From: Actinomucor elegans
Lineage: Eukaryota > Mucoromycota > Mucoromycetes > Mucorales > Mucoraceae
Length of the DNA: 64,000 nt
Direction: 5' to 3'
Assembly: GCA_026027325.1 (NCBI GenBank)
Contig: JAMSLZ010000006.1
Location: 496,001-560,000, forward strand
Position 1 is the first letter of the stretch. Every line of letters starts with the position of its first letter. This document shows positions 36,934 through 49,443 of the stretch, piece by piece. A program made the translations under genes and the position numbers. The notes under the pieces were generated by a model. The model worked only from the letters and a program-made list of their open reading frames with translations, had not been told where the DNA came from and ran no database searches.

Positions 36934-39742
36934 GTATACACTGACTTTTTTCCCATTTATTGTTTATCTCTCTTCTTTTCATTAAGTGCAATTATCTTGC
37001 CATTTGTTCGCACTTGGTTAATTGTTTATACCTTTTTTATATCATTTATTGTATGGATTACTTATTATTTATTATGCCAAAGTTTATTCCAAAGATGAAC
37101 GAATAATTTCTAAAAAGATCTTTAAATTATTTATAAATATTGAAAGTATTTATATGTCTTTTATAATAATTTTCTACATACTTGGCCGTCCTAAGTTTTT
37201 AATGTCGCGTTGAATGATGAGTAGTGCATCATATCCACAATAAACTATTGCTTCTACTACTAGAGCCGTAATTTAACTCAGGTACTGCATTTATACGGTA
37301 GCCTTATCTGCAACCTAAACGAAATACGTTGCACACGTACAATGGTGCATTTTCATTTTAGTTAGTATTGTCATATTCATCGACAGAAATATGGTATACT
37401 TACTACAACTACATGTATAATGAAGTTACACTCTTTATTAGAAATAATAAACCTTATATGCTGTTCAAAAATATTTTGCGTCAAGAATAAGCTGAATTAA
37501 TGAAGTTTCTTTTCTATTTCTAATATTTATTTTTGGCGATCAAAGATTGCAGAGGCTGATGGAAATGAATATACTGGTTAAGCTTTTTTTTTTTTTTTTA
37601 CTTTACTTTTTCAAGCTGTGCTCAAACTAAATATCGCTAGTTAGACAATTCACTGTATTTGAGGCGCCTACTGATCAATGATGCTGCTACTTCCCAATAT
37701 TGCTATCGACATTCGTCTTTTTTATAGTGCCTAGTATATATGGTTGTACTTAATGTTTAATACGTACATTATAAACTATTTAACTATATCAACTGATATT
37801 TGCGAATGCTAACGCAAATTTCGAACCTAAGAGAAACAATGAGAACTATTGTCATTATCACTGAGTGCTTGTTCATTCATTATGAAATACTAATGATACC
37901 TAATTGTATCAAATGTAAAACAAGTCCCCTGTTTGAAGTAGAGCATATACCCATCATCTGCATCACCAAGGGATTATGCGTCAAATTAGTTTAGCCTATT
38001 CTTCTTCAACAAATACAGTAGCGTATATAATACACTCTCTTCAATAGAGACATAGGGCCAGTATCTAGAGATTTAACTAGCTTAAAAAACCATTTATCTA
38101 TTCTTTTCATAACATTTATAATACTTTCGTTAACCATGTACCACATGAATATGACGATTATAGATAACGAATACATTAGTTGTTACATATACTTGATTTC
38201 AAATCTTAGTATTTACTGTTTTATTGGTGTCCCCTAGCTTTGTAGTTAAGAGCTTTTTTTTTGCAACCGAACAAAGCCTCTTCACAAGAGTTTTATACAA
38301 ATTCGTGTAGTTATCAATTACTATATTTTTGACTTGAATTGAGGTTCTCAATAACATCATTAAATATAAAGTTGCTCGCAGGACATAATATCGATCTATT
38401 ATTTGAATATAAAGTGGTTGTTACGATTCGATTGTATTCAAGACGAATAGAACAATAAACCATTGTAGCCCGTAACAGGAGTAGCTATTTCAGGGAAAAA
38501 TCAGAAGGGGCTTTTAGACTCAAAATCCCAAACATTGTGTTTTTTGGGCAGCATAAAGACAGCGTTTGAGGCAAAATACATTAATGCATATTTATTTTTA
38601 TATTTTTCTGATATAAAACTCCCATGTTATCAAGGATGATTTGATGAATTAAAGGAACCCTTAGTAAAATTTACCCCGTCCGATATATTTTTTTTAAAAA
38701 AAAATCGCAATAACAGCCTTTGCTCATCAATATCCTTTTATTATCGAAAGTTCTGATTAAAAAAAAGTAAAAAGCTGAAAAAAAAATCTGGCATCCGAGC
38801 GCCGATTGCTTTTTTTTTTTCAAAAAAAAATTCTATCGTCCACTAGAGATCGAGAGGGTCCCAAAAATGAACATCTTTTTGCTGCTTTTTTATAATCTTT
38901 TTGATGGCATTAAAGGCACTTTAGTGACAACATTTACAATAAATAATTGCTGTATGTTTATCTAAATATACTATAGTATTTTTCTACGAATTTTTTGGTA
39001 TATTGGAAGTTGGGCTATTTTCTAGAAATCAAAGCCGAGTATATATCAACAGTTTTTAAGACACTGCTACAGGTACCATTTGATACGCCAATGAATTCCG
39101 TATAATAGCCTCCAATCAACTTTTTTACGTATTGATGCTTCTTTGTTATTTAAAAGTCGGATAAAAAAATAGGGACTTGATGGGAGTCATTTCAAATGAA
39201 AGCACAATTTTTTTTTTACAGAATTTCTTTGCGATTGAATGGTGACTAAACTGTCGTTGAAATTTGAAATATGATAGGCATTGCCAAAGCTAATAGAGCT
39301 GTAGCCAATATCCTATTAAATTCAGTAACAACTCATGGTAGAAAGTTGCATTAGCCATAACAAATCTGTAGGTTTTCCTTTAGTATTCATCGTATCCCTT
39401 GTTTTCGAAGCAGGCATCGATATGCATAACTAATTACAATGTCACAAAAACGATTAGTAGCACTTTTTCCTTGCATGCGCGTAGTTAAATGCATCTAGAG
39501 CCACATACTGAGACATTTTAGATATATATATGTATAAAGGGTTGCGCCTTCCAGGACAGTAATCTGTTATACCGGTATAATAGCTCTTGAAGGACTTCCA
39601 ACTTGTGCATGTATATTAAACTGACCATGGTCGCCGTTTTAAACGAAAAAGAAAGAAAACTGCTATTAATTTATTGTTGTATATTTAAACAACTCTTTTT
39701 CTCGTTCCTTTTTCTTTTCCTTTTCTTCTTCTTTATACCACT
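36934..39742. other. Long AT-rich spacer before LIM gene
   Basis: About 2.8 kb with no supported gene; the frames at 37022-37213 and 37800-37994 are low-complexity. Runs of A or T of 8-15 nt are frequent, notably at 37587-37600 and 38680-38830. The last 200 bp, with a TATATATATGTATAAAGG near 39525, is the likely promoter of the LIM gene. Confidence 0.5.
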
Positions 39743-41608
39743 ATGGCAACCGAGAGAATTTCACAAATTTTACCTACTGTTAAATGTTCAGATTGTGGAC
39801 GAGATGTTCTCATTCGACGTTTAGGCGATCATCTCTGTACCAGTCAACCACCTGTCCCCTCTCTACCCATCATTCCACCTCTTAAAGGTAATATTAGCAG
39901 TAACAAAAATCAATTCATAGCTTCTCATATCTATACAGAAAAATATCCTACCAATTACAATAAGCCTATATCGCCATTACAAAGCCCAAATGGGTCTAAT
40001 TACAGTTATAATAATACACAAGCAGCAGCAGCACCACCACCACCAGGAGCAGCAGTACCAGCAGGATCAGTCACACCACCCTATTATAGTGGCATGGCTA
40101 GAGATCTGCAACGTCCTTTAATGAAAGATACTTATAATGACGATTCACATCATGACGATTTCTACAAGACACCTTATTATCAATCGAAAAGTTCTAGTAA
40201 TATGGATTTACCGAGAAAGAATAGCACCTCTCCAGCGCCTTCAAGTCCGACCTCATATCGGTAAACCAATATTTAGTATTGGGAAACGTTTTGTGTACTC
40301 ATTATTTATATAGTTATAATAACAATTCCAATCCTGATTTCAATACGCGTTATGGTAAGATAGATTGTAATTAAGATGAATATATATATATATATATATA
40401 TATTAATATTATATATGATAGAAGGAACAAGAAAACAATCATTGGGCAACATCTATCAGCAGCAACCATCAACTCCTAGAAATAACAACAGTAGCAGTGG
40501 TGCATTAGACAATCTGATGGCTGATTTAATGAATTCAATGAATGATGATATTCATCTAGCTTCGCCTTTATCTATTGCTAAACCAAGTACCTCCCATTGT
40601 GCTGCTTGTCAAGAAGAATTTGATTATCGAGACGATGTCAAGACTGCAGGCAATAAGGTAATAATAATATAAAAAAAATCCTTGTTTTACCAAGACAAAG
40701 TTTGTTAATTTACTTCCAGTGCTACCATAAGGCGTGTTTTACTTGCCGCTTGTGTAGCTCACCGTTTGATCAACGTCGTACACATCATGAATATGATGGT
40801 AAACTCTATTGTGAAAGAGATTTTCATGTGGTAAAGAATCGAATCATGTGTGCATCATGGTAAGCGTTATATTACATACTATATACTATAGCTACTGACA
40901 TTATATTGCAGTGACCGTGTTATTCCACCGAGCACTGCACCCGTCAAAGCATTAGGCAAATTTTATCATCCAGGACATATCAAATGTTATCACTGTTACT
41001 GTCCTATTGATGAACGTACAGGATGGAAAGAGTTTCAAGGAAGAGTCTATTGTAGATCAGACTTCAAGGCTCTATTTTTGCCAAAATGTCGGGCTTGTCA
41101 TCGTATAGTAGAAAAAGAAGCGGTTTCTGCAAAAGATGGTAAATTAAAGGGCAAATGGCATCTGGAATGCTTTGGCTGTCATGTAAGTTGTTTTTTTTTA
41201 TCGTATGTTTGAGCCTCTCCTCTTTAACTTTATTATAATTAGAAATGCGGTGGCAAGTTTCCAGATTCAACATTCTATGTCTATGGTGATTTACCTTACT
41301 GTAAAAGGCATTACCATGAATTAAATGGATCACTTTGTAGAAGCTGTGATAGAGAAATAGAAGGCAACTGCTTGATTACTGCAGAGCATGACAAATACCA
41401 TCCTAGATGCTTTGGTTGCAATGTAAAGTATACCCATAATATTTTATTTGAAGATGCTAATGCAAAAGCATAGGTTTGTGGAACCGCTATTCTTGATACA
41501 TATTACGTCTTTGAAGGACGTGTTTATTGTGAAAGAGACATTAGACAACTACAGCGCCAGAGAAACATTCGCGCGGAAAAGCGAAAAACACAGTTTGGAC
41601 ACATTTAA
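39743..41608 (+). CDS. Four-LIM-domain protein, paxillin/Pxl1-like
   Basis: An adaptor of the actin and cell-polarity machinery, inferred from similarity in layout to paxillin-like fungal proteins. Seven exons (39743-40260, 40314-40354, 40422-40657, 40720-40859, 40912-41182, 41243-41422, 41474-41608) encode 506 residues. The N-terminal 225 residues are disordered, Pro/Ser/Asn-rich, after a short CSDCGRDVLIRRLGDHLC piece that looks like a small zinc-binding motif. Four LIM domains follow in series: CAACQEEFDY...YCERDF, CASCDRVIPPS...YCRSDF, CRACHRIVEKE...YCKRHY and CRSCDREIEGN...YCERDI. A basic tail ends the protein. Exon borders fall repeatedly near the LIM cysteines. Confidence 0.9.
40376..40410. 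repeat. TA microsatellite inside intron 2 of the LIM gene
   Basis: A nearly pure (TA)n tract occupies the middle of the 67-nt intron between exons 2 and 3. Confidence 0.85.
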
Positions 41609-42488
41609 ATCATGGGTCGTACAATACCAGTAAAATATACTTTTTATTATTAAAGGACATGTATACCATCCAACTATTTATACATTATACTTCTTGTTTA
41701 ATAAATAATACTATAATTTCATTGTATGTATAGTACCTGGAAGAGCACTTGAACATGAGGAGTTCGACTTCTGATTGGTTAATTTGTATATACGCTAAAG
41801 TAAGAACGTGTTTTTAACTATCAAAATCAGGTTTAGAATCGAGGCCACTCAAGCGTGTTCCTGAACTTTACTAAATGAATATGCGCATTTTTTTGTTTTT
41901 GGTTCCATCTGGATGATCTGGAGCTACCGTGCTTTGCATTTGTTTTCTTGTACTACTGTACTGTGCGCCCACTTTGCGGGAGAAGTGAGATCAAATTATT
42001 GTAAATTTCTGTCTTTGAACTATACTAATATCTATGTAAATAGACTTGTTATAATAAATGTTACCTCATTAGAAAGAGTATGATTTTTTCTATACTTTCC
42101 CCGAAAACGATCCGTTCAACTTGGTACACTGTTGACCTAGGCATGGTTTTCTGATTTTTTCAACGAAATATCCTCGGGCCATATATTTGATCTCCGAATG
42201 TTAAAGTATATCTAGTTCTAGTGTCTGCTAATATTAATATATTTTCAGGGCAACTCATTTATTGGAAAGAATATTTACTATTCTATATTTTTTGCTCAAG
42301 AATAACTCTAAAATCTTTGTTTCCTGTGCAATTAGATGCGTTTTTGTGATTTTACTGCTACTATTTTCAATTACCTTCTGACCAATAAACATCGCCCAGT
42401 AAATTTTAAAAGTGCTTTTTTTTTATTACAGTCGTTGTTTATTATAAAAATATATGGTATTATGAGTGTATGTATTGATAAATGATAA
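41609..42488. other. Spacer between convergent LIM and syntaxin genes
   Basis: About 0.9 kb holding the 3' ends of two convergent genes. No gene or distinct site is seen. Confidence 0.5.
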
Positions 42489-43889
42489 TTAGACGCCAAC
42501 ATGGTCAAAGGCAAACCACCAAATGAGAATACCGGCCACGATTAATATGATAATGAAGATAACAAAACAGATCCATTTTTTCTATTTAAAAAAAAAATCC
42601 ATTAATTCCTTTTTTATCAGCAACAGTTATTATATACACTTTACAGCACGGGTACTTTTAGCAATGACAATAGCCTTGTCAATATCTTTATTGCCTTGTT
42701 CCAAATCCACCACTGTATTCTCTGCGTGTGTTTCGATTTGATTCAATGTTTCTGCTTGCTGTTCTATCATCATTTGCATATCTACAAACAGTTGGTGCAG
42801 TTCCAATATGGTTTTTTCAATTTTTTTGATATCATCATGACGAGATTGGACTTCAGATAATACAGCTTTTGCTTGTCCTGATCGACTTGATTGCATCAAC
42901 TAGTACGAATTAGATGTTGCACTATTGTATATATTCAGACACTTACAGATTGCGCAAAGATTTGAGGCGGTTCATCCGAGTCTAACACACGTTCAATTTC
43001 ATCTGGTGTAGCATTAGGTTGAACAATCTTGATTTGTCTTTCTACTCTTTGTCTATATTTTTGTTGGTATGTTCTTTCGATATCCTGATATCTTTGAATG
43101 GTCTCAATAAACTTCTTTTTTAATGCAGCATGTTGAGTTTTACGCATAGGCAAATCACCAGAACTGGCAGGCATACGAGCATTACCCAACTCGATTGCCT
43201 TGATCTTGGTTTTACACTGGTTATTCAGTTTGGTAGTTTGTCGCACCACTTTTTCTAATCGATACGCGTTTTCCTCAGTTTGTTCATCATTAATATTGGA
43301 TAACGCTAAACCATGAAGCTCTTCAATCAATGTAATGTTACTAATAATCTTGCGATTGATCTCTTTGACTTCCTCAACCTATTATGTACATAAGTACCTA
43401 TAGATTCACTTGTAAAATATGCCTACCTCTTGAAAGAACTGATCGGTGGTGGATATGCCATCCTGTTGGACTGGTGTAGTACGCTGGCTCATTTCGTAGG
43501 ATTCTTTGCTGTCTGCATGTCGATCACCACGTGAGCCATTGTTATATGTTGGAGAAGGTGGTACAGGTGGACGATAACCAGCATCGTGTCTACCTGTAGG
43601 CATAGGAGGCATTTGTTCATAATCATCACTATAATAGGATAGGAGTCATTTGAGTTACTCGTTCTAGTATGTCAAATTGTGTTTGTACCTGAGACGACTA
43701 TAATCAAAAGAATTAGTACCTGATCTATTGCCATATCATTTAAAACTTACTCGTAACGTTTTTCGTTGTTATTTGAGCCCTATAAACATACTGTAAGTTT
43801 TTTTTTTTGATGTTTTCTCGGTTTTAAAGGTGTATTACACGAAGTTCGGCTAACCGATCTCGGCTCATTGTGAATCTTGAACCAGACAT
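42489..43889 (-). CDS. Syntaxin (Qa-SNARE), Sso1/2-like
   Basis: A t-SNARE expected at the plasma membrane. Seven exons (43889-43839, 43779-43751, 43697-43689, 43628-43427, 43378-42947, 42899-42645, 42581-42489) encode 356 residues. After a Pro-rich N-terminus come the three-helix Habc bundle (about 98-240) and the SNARE motif ILELHQLFVDMQMMIEQQAE, LNQIETHAENTVVDLEQGN, with Gln in the zero layer. One C-terminal membrane anchor follows: KKWICFVIFIIILIVAGILI, ending DHVGV. Exon 3 is only 9 nt (encodes part of DRLS) but is required to keep the frame into SDDYEQMPPMP. The assignment to the Sso class rests on overall layout and the Habc wording. Confidence 0.93.
43689..43697 (-). other. Nine-nucleotide micro-exon of the syntaxin gene
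   Basis: TCGTCTCAG lies between a TTATAG acceptor and a GTACAAAC donor. Leaving it out would keep the frame but lose three residues, so it could be an alternatively used exon. Confidence 0.6.
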
Positions 43890-44064
43890 GTTTGTAATTA
43901 GAATAAGAAGTCTCCGAGATTAGTGAAAAAGAGATGAATGAAGAGAAAGAAAGAAGAGAGAAAAGAATTGAGAAAAAAAAAGACAAATTAACAGTAAAAA
44001 TAACAGGTTGCACAACTCAAATTAAAAAATAAAGGCTAATTTCGATTTGATTTTTTATTGCACA

Positions 44065-44932
44065 CTAAACTTGAGCTTCAGCCTTTTTCTTCTTTTTTTC
44101 CTCAATCTTATCAATGTTCTCCTCAGGAACCTATACTCTGAATTAGAAAGGTATACCTTACATTCATCATGACTTACATTAGGCCAGTTGTTCAAGATCA
44201 TCTTGAGTAACTCGTCACTGAAATCACCCTGAACTACGATTTCATCTTGTCCTTGGTTGTTCTTTGCTACAGAAGAACCACAAGCAAATCGATTGGCAAA
44301 CATCTTTGCTGCCTTTTTCAAATCAACACCAAAAATATCCAGACCATAGATAGTTGTAACACACTTTCTTTTTGTTCTTTCAATACGCTTAATCAAAACG
44401 CGAGAAGCCTACCATCTACCAGTCAGCAATCAACTCGTTACTTTGAATTACATGACTCACCATTTTTTTCTTGTTTTCACGTTCCAGCTTAGCTTCCAAC
44501 TTGGCTGATTTATCCTTGACTACGGTTCTGTCCTTTTTATCGGTATTATCGTCTTCAATTGTAGCTTTTTCGATGCCTTCAGTCACATCTAATCATATAT
44601 ACACGTCAAAAAGACGCATAGTGCAAGGTTGATTTTAAAGCTCTCACCTTTGATACCACCATAAAGCTTTTCATACATGTCCTCGTCTTTCTCCTTTAAC
44701 CATAATTTACACTTTTCCTGTGTTCCACTGAATTCACAGTACTATAAAACAAAATACATTAGACTTTCATTTGGCCTTTTTTTTTTTTTTTTTTTTTTTT
44801 TTTGCTTGGCGATTTTATTTTACTTCTAAAGGCATGGTACAAACTAATCAAATAGACTTGAGTTTTTCATGAAACAGACTTGTACTTATACTTACTGCCA
44901 CATAAGAAAACTTTACGCGGTTCAATAGACAT
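44065..44932 (-). CDS. TMA22: DENR/TMA22-like translation factor with SUI1 domain
   Basis: Partner of MCT-1/TMA20 in ribosome recycling and re-initiation. Six exons (44932-44896, 44843-44824, 44741-44648, 44588-44461, 44408-44178, 44130-44065) encode 191 residues, the usual length. The N-terminus has the zinc-binding pattern LCGICTMPLEYCEFSGTQEK followed by C. A charged linker leads to the SUI1 domain: TKRKCVTTIYGLDIFGVDLK, then AAKMFANRFACGSSV, DEIVVQGDFSDELLKMI and NNWPNVPEENIDKIEEK. Exon 2 is only 20 nt and is needed to complete the cysteine motif. Intron 2 carries a 27-nt T run on the plus strand. The tail is Lys-rich. Confidence 0.95.
44777..44803. repeat. T27 homopolymer inside intron 2 of the TMA22 gene
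   Basis: Twenty-seven T on the plus strand (poly-A in the transcript), lying inside an 82-nt intron. On the sense strand it is an A run, so it is not a polypyrimidine tract. Confidence 0.9.
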
Positions 44933-45339
44933 ATTGAACTAAGATACTGTAGAGTAAGGGAAAAAGAAACAAAGGTTGTTTTTGTATGCATGGAATATAT
45001 TCAAAAAAAATCGAGATAATTTTTTAGCAGTCATTTTTATTGCATACTAGCAATAACTTGTCATCATGAGTGATCTATGAGCGGACCTGAAAACATTCAT
45101 CTGTCAAATATAAGCACTGTTTGCTTGGCTTGGTTTTGAGCTATGTTCTGTGTTGTATTTTTGAATGATTTATTAAATGACACAGTTCATTTTGAATGAG
45201 GATTATTATTTAACATGAATTATGACCAAGATCTATTTCGATTTATTGCCAATGAATGTAAAATGCAATGAATATATTTTTCTGAATCTCAACAATTGAG
45301 AATATAACATTCTTTATATTGAGATTTTTTGGATCCAAC

Positions 45340-45393
45340 GACTTGTTCTAGACATGAACTATTAATCTGTCGCGGCATTTGACTGGGATTATC
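45340..45393 (+). repeat. Dispersed spacer repeat, copy I
   Basis: CTTGTTCTAGACATGAACTA, then TTAATCTGTCGCGGCATTTG and ACTGG; block order is kept, with changes in the left arm of the palindrome. Confidence 0.6.
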
Positions 45394-46009
45394 ACCTTGT
45401 TGATACATCTCCCAGTAGTGAGAATGTCTGACTTTAGAATTGAATTAACAACTTTATCCAACTACAGTATGCCTTGCTCGCCTGTACTGTATATTTAACT
45501 CTCACTCGATTTTTATTGGCTGATGATTTACAACGATTTTTGAGGTGATCGCAAAAACGATACAAAATTTGATAATAAAAGACTATTAATGCACAAAACA
45601 TAATTTAACGAAAGAGACTGTATACAGAATTGAAAGACGCGTTTATGAATATAAATATTGGTTTATTTTTCCTTTAGGTAGTGGAGAAATATTAATGGAA
45701 GTTGGTTTTTTGAGATTTTTGGAAATACAATTGTTGTATGTTCATAGAATATATATTTGCATACTCTGCGGCTTATTTAATTTGAGTTATAAATAGGTTA
45801 TACCTCTAGGAAGGAAAACCTGAAGAAGGTGAAACTCTTTAGCTTTAATTATACATCCTCAAGCTGTCACATTGAAGGAACAGGACAGATATTCCGAAAA
45901 CAGTGTATTCATACTCGAAAAAATACATCTGTTTTGAAAATCTGGGTCTATGATAATATAATTTGAAAATATGCCATTTTTAACATTTTACATTCTTCCT
46001 CAAGCGATT

Positions 46010-46062
46010 GGGAGCTAATATCGCATCCAATGACTTCTTATACATGTTTAGAATGGAGTATT
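46010..46062 (-). repeat. Dispersed spacer repeat, copy J
   Basis: On the minus strand: ATACTCCATTCTAAACATG, TATAAGAAGTCA, then TTGGATGCGATATTAGC. Confidence 0.65.
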
Positions 46063-46171
46063 TTATCCATTAAAACTATTGTTTAACTGAAGAAGATTAT
46101 ACTATACAATTAAGGCTAGAAATGAATTGTGTACATTCTACATGATCTAAATCTAATCAACAGATCCTTTA

Positions 46172-46212
46172 TCGATCTCAATTAAATGTCACATCAAATG
46201 ACTAATACAAGC
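46172..46212 (-). repeat. Dispersed spacer repeat, copy K (right part)
   Basis: On the minus strand: TTGTATTAGTCATTTGATG, then TGACATTTAATTGAGATCG. Confidence 0.5.
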
Positions 46213-46285
46213 AGATAATAGACTACTGAATGTATTGAAATTATAAGTTTAACTAAGTTATAATTTGTGTATTCATTTTTTTTAC

Positions 46286-46289
<4 letters not shown>

Positions 46290-46319
<30 letters not shown>
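46290..46319. repeat. T30 homopolymer
   Basis: Thirty consecutive T in a spacer. Possibly the tail of an old retroposed sequence, but no target duplication is evident by eye. Confidence 0.9.
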
Positions 46320-46320
<1 letters not shown>

Positions 46321-47301
46321 GAATGAACAACTTCGTTTATCAAACTTTTTATTTAGCCAAGTACAATTAGAGCCTTGTGGTATTCATTGATTATTAGTAG
46401 TAACTTACATAATGCAATTGATACAACAAGATCATGATATATAAATTTATATATCTCTTGGCTAATCTAAATTTAATTTAACATTTAATCAATCAAAATT
46501 TCTTGTTCATAATCTACTACTGTACTTATTAAAATCTTATAAAAGAAAGTGTCACTTTATTTTGTAGTTGAATTCTCTGACGAAATTTATCTGTCATGCC
46601 AAAGCCTTTTATCGTAATTGCATTACATTAGTGATTCATTTTAAAGATGTATAAATTGGGCATTCTTTAAAATAAGACTTGTATTAAGAAGCCTTATCAT
46701 TTCTTTTTTCCTGCAAAAAAAAGATGTTCACTGTTAGTTCATCAGCCAATTAGTATAAACTATTAATTTTTTATATATTTTTAAATAAAACTTGATTTTC
46801 ATTTCCTTGATTTATTTTAACATATTATATTGTCCACATATTTGTTCAAATATCATTTGACGGTCCTTCCTTGATAGTAAATTACAAAGTATATCACTGA
46901 CCTTTTATTGTCTTCTATATTCCAATTTTATATTATTATTGTTAAGGATTGTTTCTTATCTCAACGTGGTTTTCATTTATAATTGCATTATAGCCATTTA
47001 CTTATCAAATTATTAAATATTTTAGTATTTCAATTTATCGACATGTAAAAAAGAATGGAATTGAAACATGTACTTTCTATTATCGTGAGCAGAGATGTAT
47101 ATTTTAGTGTATATATAAAAGTATAATTAAGAGATAAAAGATAATCTTTATTCATTTAGCATTCTATTTGATATTTATACTAATTAAAAGGTTACGCACA
47201 AATCTGTGCGTATCTGACACTATAAATACTATTTTTTTAGGATGATTCATGAAAACTAAGCACAAACATATCACGAAAATCATAACAAAAATAAAAAGAG
47301 A

Positions 47302-47374
47302 AGCCCAACGGGGGGGTCGAACCCCCAACCTTGAGATTAAGAGTCTCACGCTCTACCGATTGAGCTAGCTAGGC
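47302..47374 (-). tRNA. tRNA-Lys (anticodon CUU)
   Basis: A complete 73-nt tRNA without intron. Acceptor stem GCCTAGC pairs with GTTGGGC (including G-T pairs). D arm GCTC-AATCGGTA-GAGC; anticodon stem TGAGA/TCTCA encloses CTCTTAA, giving anticodon CTT; T arm is GGGGG-TTCGACC-CCCCC; the discriminator base is T. CCA is not encoded. On the sense strand a T5 run follows within a few bases (plus-strand A run at about 47291), a normal RNA polymerase III stop. The A box (TAGCTCAATCGG) and B box (GGTTCGACCCC) are intact, so it should be functional. Confidence 0.95.
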
Positions 47375-49230
47375 CTTGTGTCACAAGAGCATAATTTAAT
47401 ATAGGACCCTTCAAATTTAGCAAGAAAAACGTGACTTTTCGGGCCGATACTTGCATATGCGGTCCGGATTTTTATGTTTTGTTACACCATGTTGAATGAT
47501 GGTGTATCATAGATGAAACTATAATCAATATGGTGGAGCCATGTACTCTTTTCGTATTTTGCAAGGTTTCACCATGATAATGCGCCAGGGAGAATCACGT
47601 TAAATTGGATGGAAAATGTACTTTTTCAAAACTCTTTCAAGAATCACATAAGCTAGTTTTTGATGAACAATATATAGCTGGTTCTGGCAAAGTAACTAAT
47701 ATATAAATTCTGAAACTTCTAATATTTGCGTTCTAATATACCCTTTAGAACGCCTATAAAAGAATTGGTCAAACTATAATTTTCTTATGCAAAGGATGGT
47801 GAAGGTTCAAAAATAGGTAAATCATCAGCTTACAGCTCTTCTAGACAAGTAATCCAATATTACTGTGCTTCACTAGAATGCTTATATCGCACGCTTCTTA
47901 TAACCCGCTTCCTTTCATATGAATGTAACAGCAAAGGAAGTTGAGGAAAAGAGTACTAATAGATGCAGGAAACTATAAGAGTTTGAAATGATATAATGTC
48001 CAAGCGGTTTTCAATAATACATCATCACAAATGAAACTTTTCTTTGGCAATATTAGTCCATATGTGTTTAATAACTCTTACAAGTAAGCAGTGATCTCAT
48101 TTAGCAATTTATTACTCTTATAAGACGTGCTATTAGTTAAATATGCAGTTAATAGTAATGCTATGGATGATGTATAAAACCTTATTGATATATGAAGTCT
48201 ATATTTGGGAGCTGTTCAACCGTTTTTCTTTCTATCATTCCTTCACTTGATTGTAAGAAAATAACATAATGCTGAATATATCATCGCACTGCATGTTATT
48301 CAGTCGGAGTTGTTCTAATCATTCATTTTATATGAAGAAGGACCTCAGCTAACAAACACGCCATAGTTACTACTTAATAAAGCATCTGTCTCAACATAAA
48401 TGCATAAAATTAAATGGCCTTAGAGCCTAATTATGTGGCTCGAAGTTGGTCCTTCAGCAAATCTCTACCAGTCGGTTTTTAATATTATACAATGTATCAA
48501 TTTACAGGTTGTTTAAGAAACTGTGATATTATTATTATATCTTTTGTATTTGAAGGGATCCAAAACTGGCGAAAGAATTATTCACTAAACCATTTGCAAA
48601 GCCTTCTCGAAATCAAACATAAGCATTACTATCGCCTCTTGTTGATTCATAAGTCTTGCATGAATATACATCCTGACTGGAAGATCAGTTAATTCAAAGG
48701 CCCAAAAACATGATGGCATAAGTTTCAGAGTAGAGCTGGAAAGACAGTTTCTTTCAAATTGGCTGTTACAAGCAACATATCCATCATTTAATCAGCCTCA
48801 AAGGATAAGCTGTGATTCTTATTCACAAATTAATTCTACAATATTATTGAAACCGTGCTAGTATTAGTCTGGTGATCAAAGATGTCTCTCAAATATTGAG
48901 TCAGTCAACAAGGATATCATGAGTGGTATGCGTATTTCTCAATTGATTCTACACGTTACACATATTAAGGCGTATAAAGTTAAAGTATTTTCCATGGATG
49001 AAGTTAATAACACGCTTAATCAATTTGTAAAAGTGCAGAAAATTCATATAGGGAATAATTTAATGCTAAATAAGTAAAATAAAAGTATAATGCATTGGTA
49101 TTTATTTAAAAAAAGTATATAAATCTATAAGTGAATGAATTGCCACTATTACTATAATTATATGTGTGCGTTTATATATGAACAAAAAATAAAGAATATA
49201 TACAGTTGGTAATTACCAACTAGTGATTTA
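47375..49230. other. Spacer between tRNA and WWE-like gene 1
   Basis: About 1.9 kb, AT-rich, no supported gene or recognisable repeat. The frame at 48492-48692 has no motif. Confidence 0.45.
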
Positions 49231-49443
49231 CTATGGTTTGTAACAACGAGCAATACCATAAGAGATACCATTGCACATAAGTACCATTTGATTTATATCA
49301 ACATAGACGGGACAGCGAAAAGATTCACTCTCGATCCAGCTTGACGTGTTGTGAGACCAAAGGCTTTCAATGTGCTTTTGAGCTACATAATCGAGCGTAA
49401 CCCAGTTGCATCCATTGGCATAGACCCATTGCACAGTAGGCAT
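49231..49443 (-). CDS. WWE-domain-like microprotein 1
   Basis: A 70-residue single-exon protein made of little more than one domain. The start is set at MPTVQW, where the similarity to the paralogue at 51374-51589 begins; the open frame extends 27 residues further upstream. The sequence starts QWVYANGCNWVTLDYVAQKH, then IESLWSHNTSSW, and ends CPVYVDINQMVLMCN plus a short tail. Paired Trp, the IE dipeptide and the VYVD...M stretch fit the WWE fold, which binds ADP-ribose polymers in larger proteins. Free-standing WWE-like proteins are inferred to act through binding alone. About 45 of 62 aligned residues match the paralogue, so both are under protein-level constraint. Confidence 0.6.
   Translation of the reverse strand: MPTVQWVYANGCNWVTLDYVAQKHIESLWSHNTSSWIESESFRCPVYVDINQMVLMCNGISYGIARCYKP

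Larger units (their letters stand above)
44933..47301. other. Spacer with three repeat copies
   Basis: About 2.4 kb with no gene. It holds three copies of the dispersed repeat (45340-45393 plus; 46010-46062 and 46172-46212 minus) and a 30-nt T run at 46290-46319. This is the densest cluster of the family in the window. Confidence 0.55.

Noticed and set aside
46290..46319. Retroposon tail
   Set aside because: A T30 run alone without a body, reading frame or target duplication is not enough evidence.
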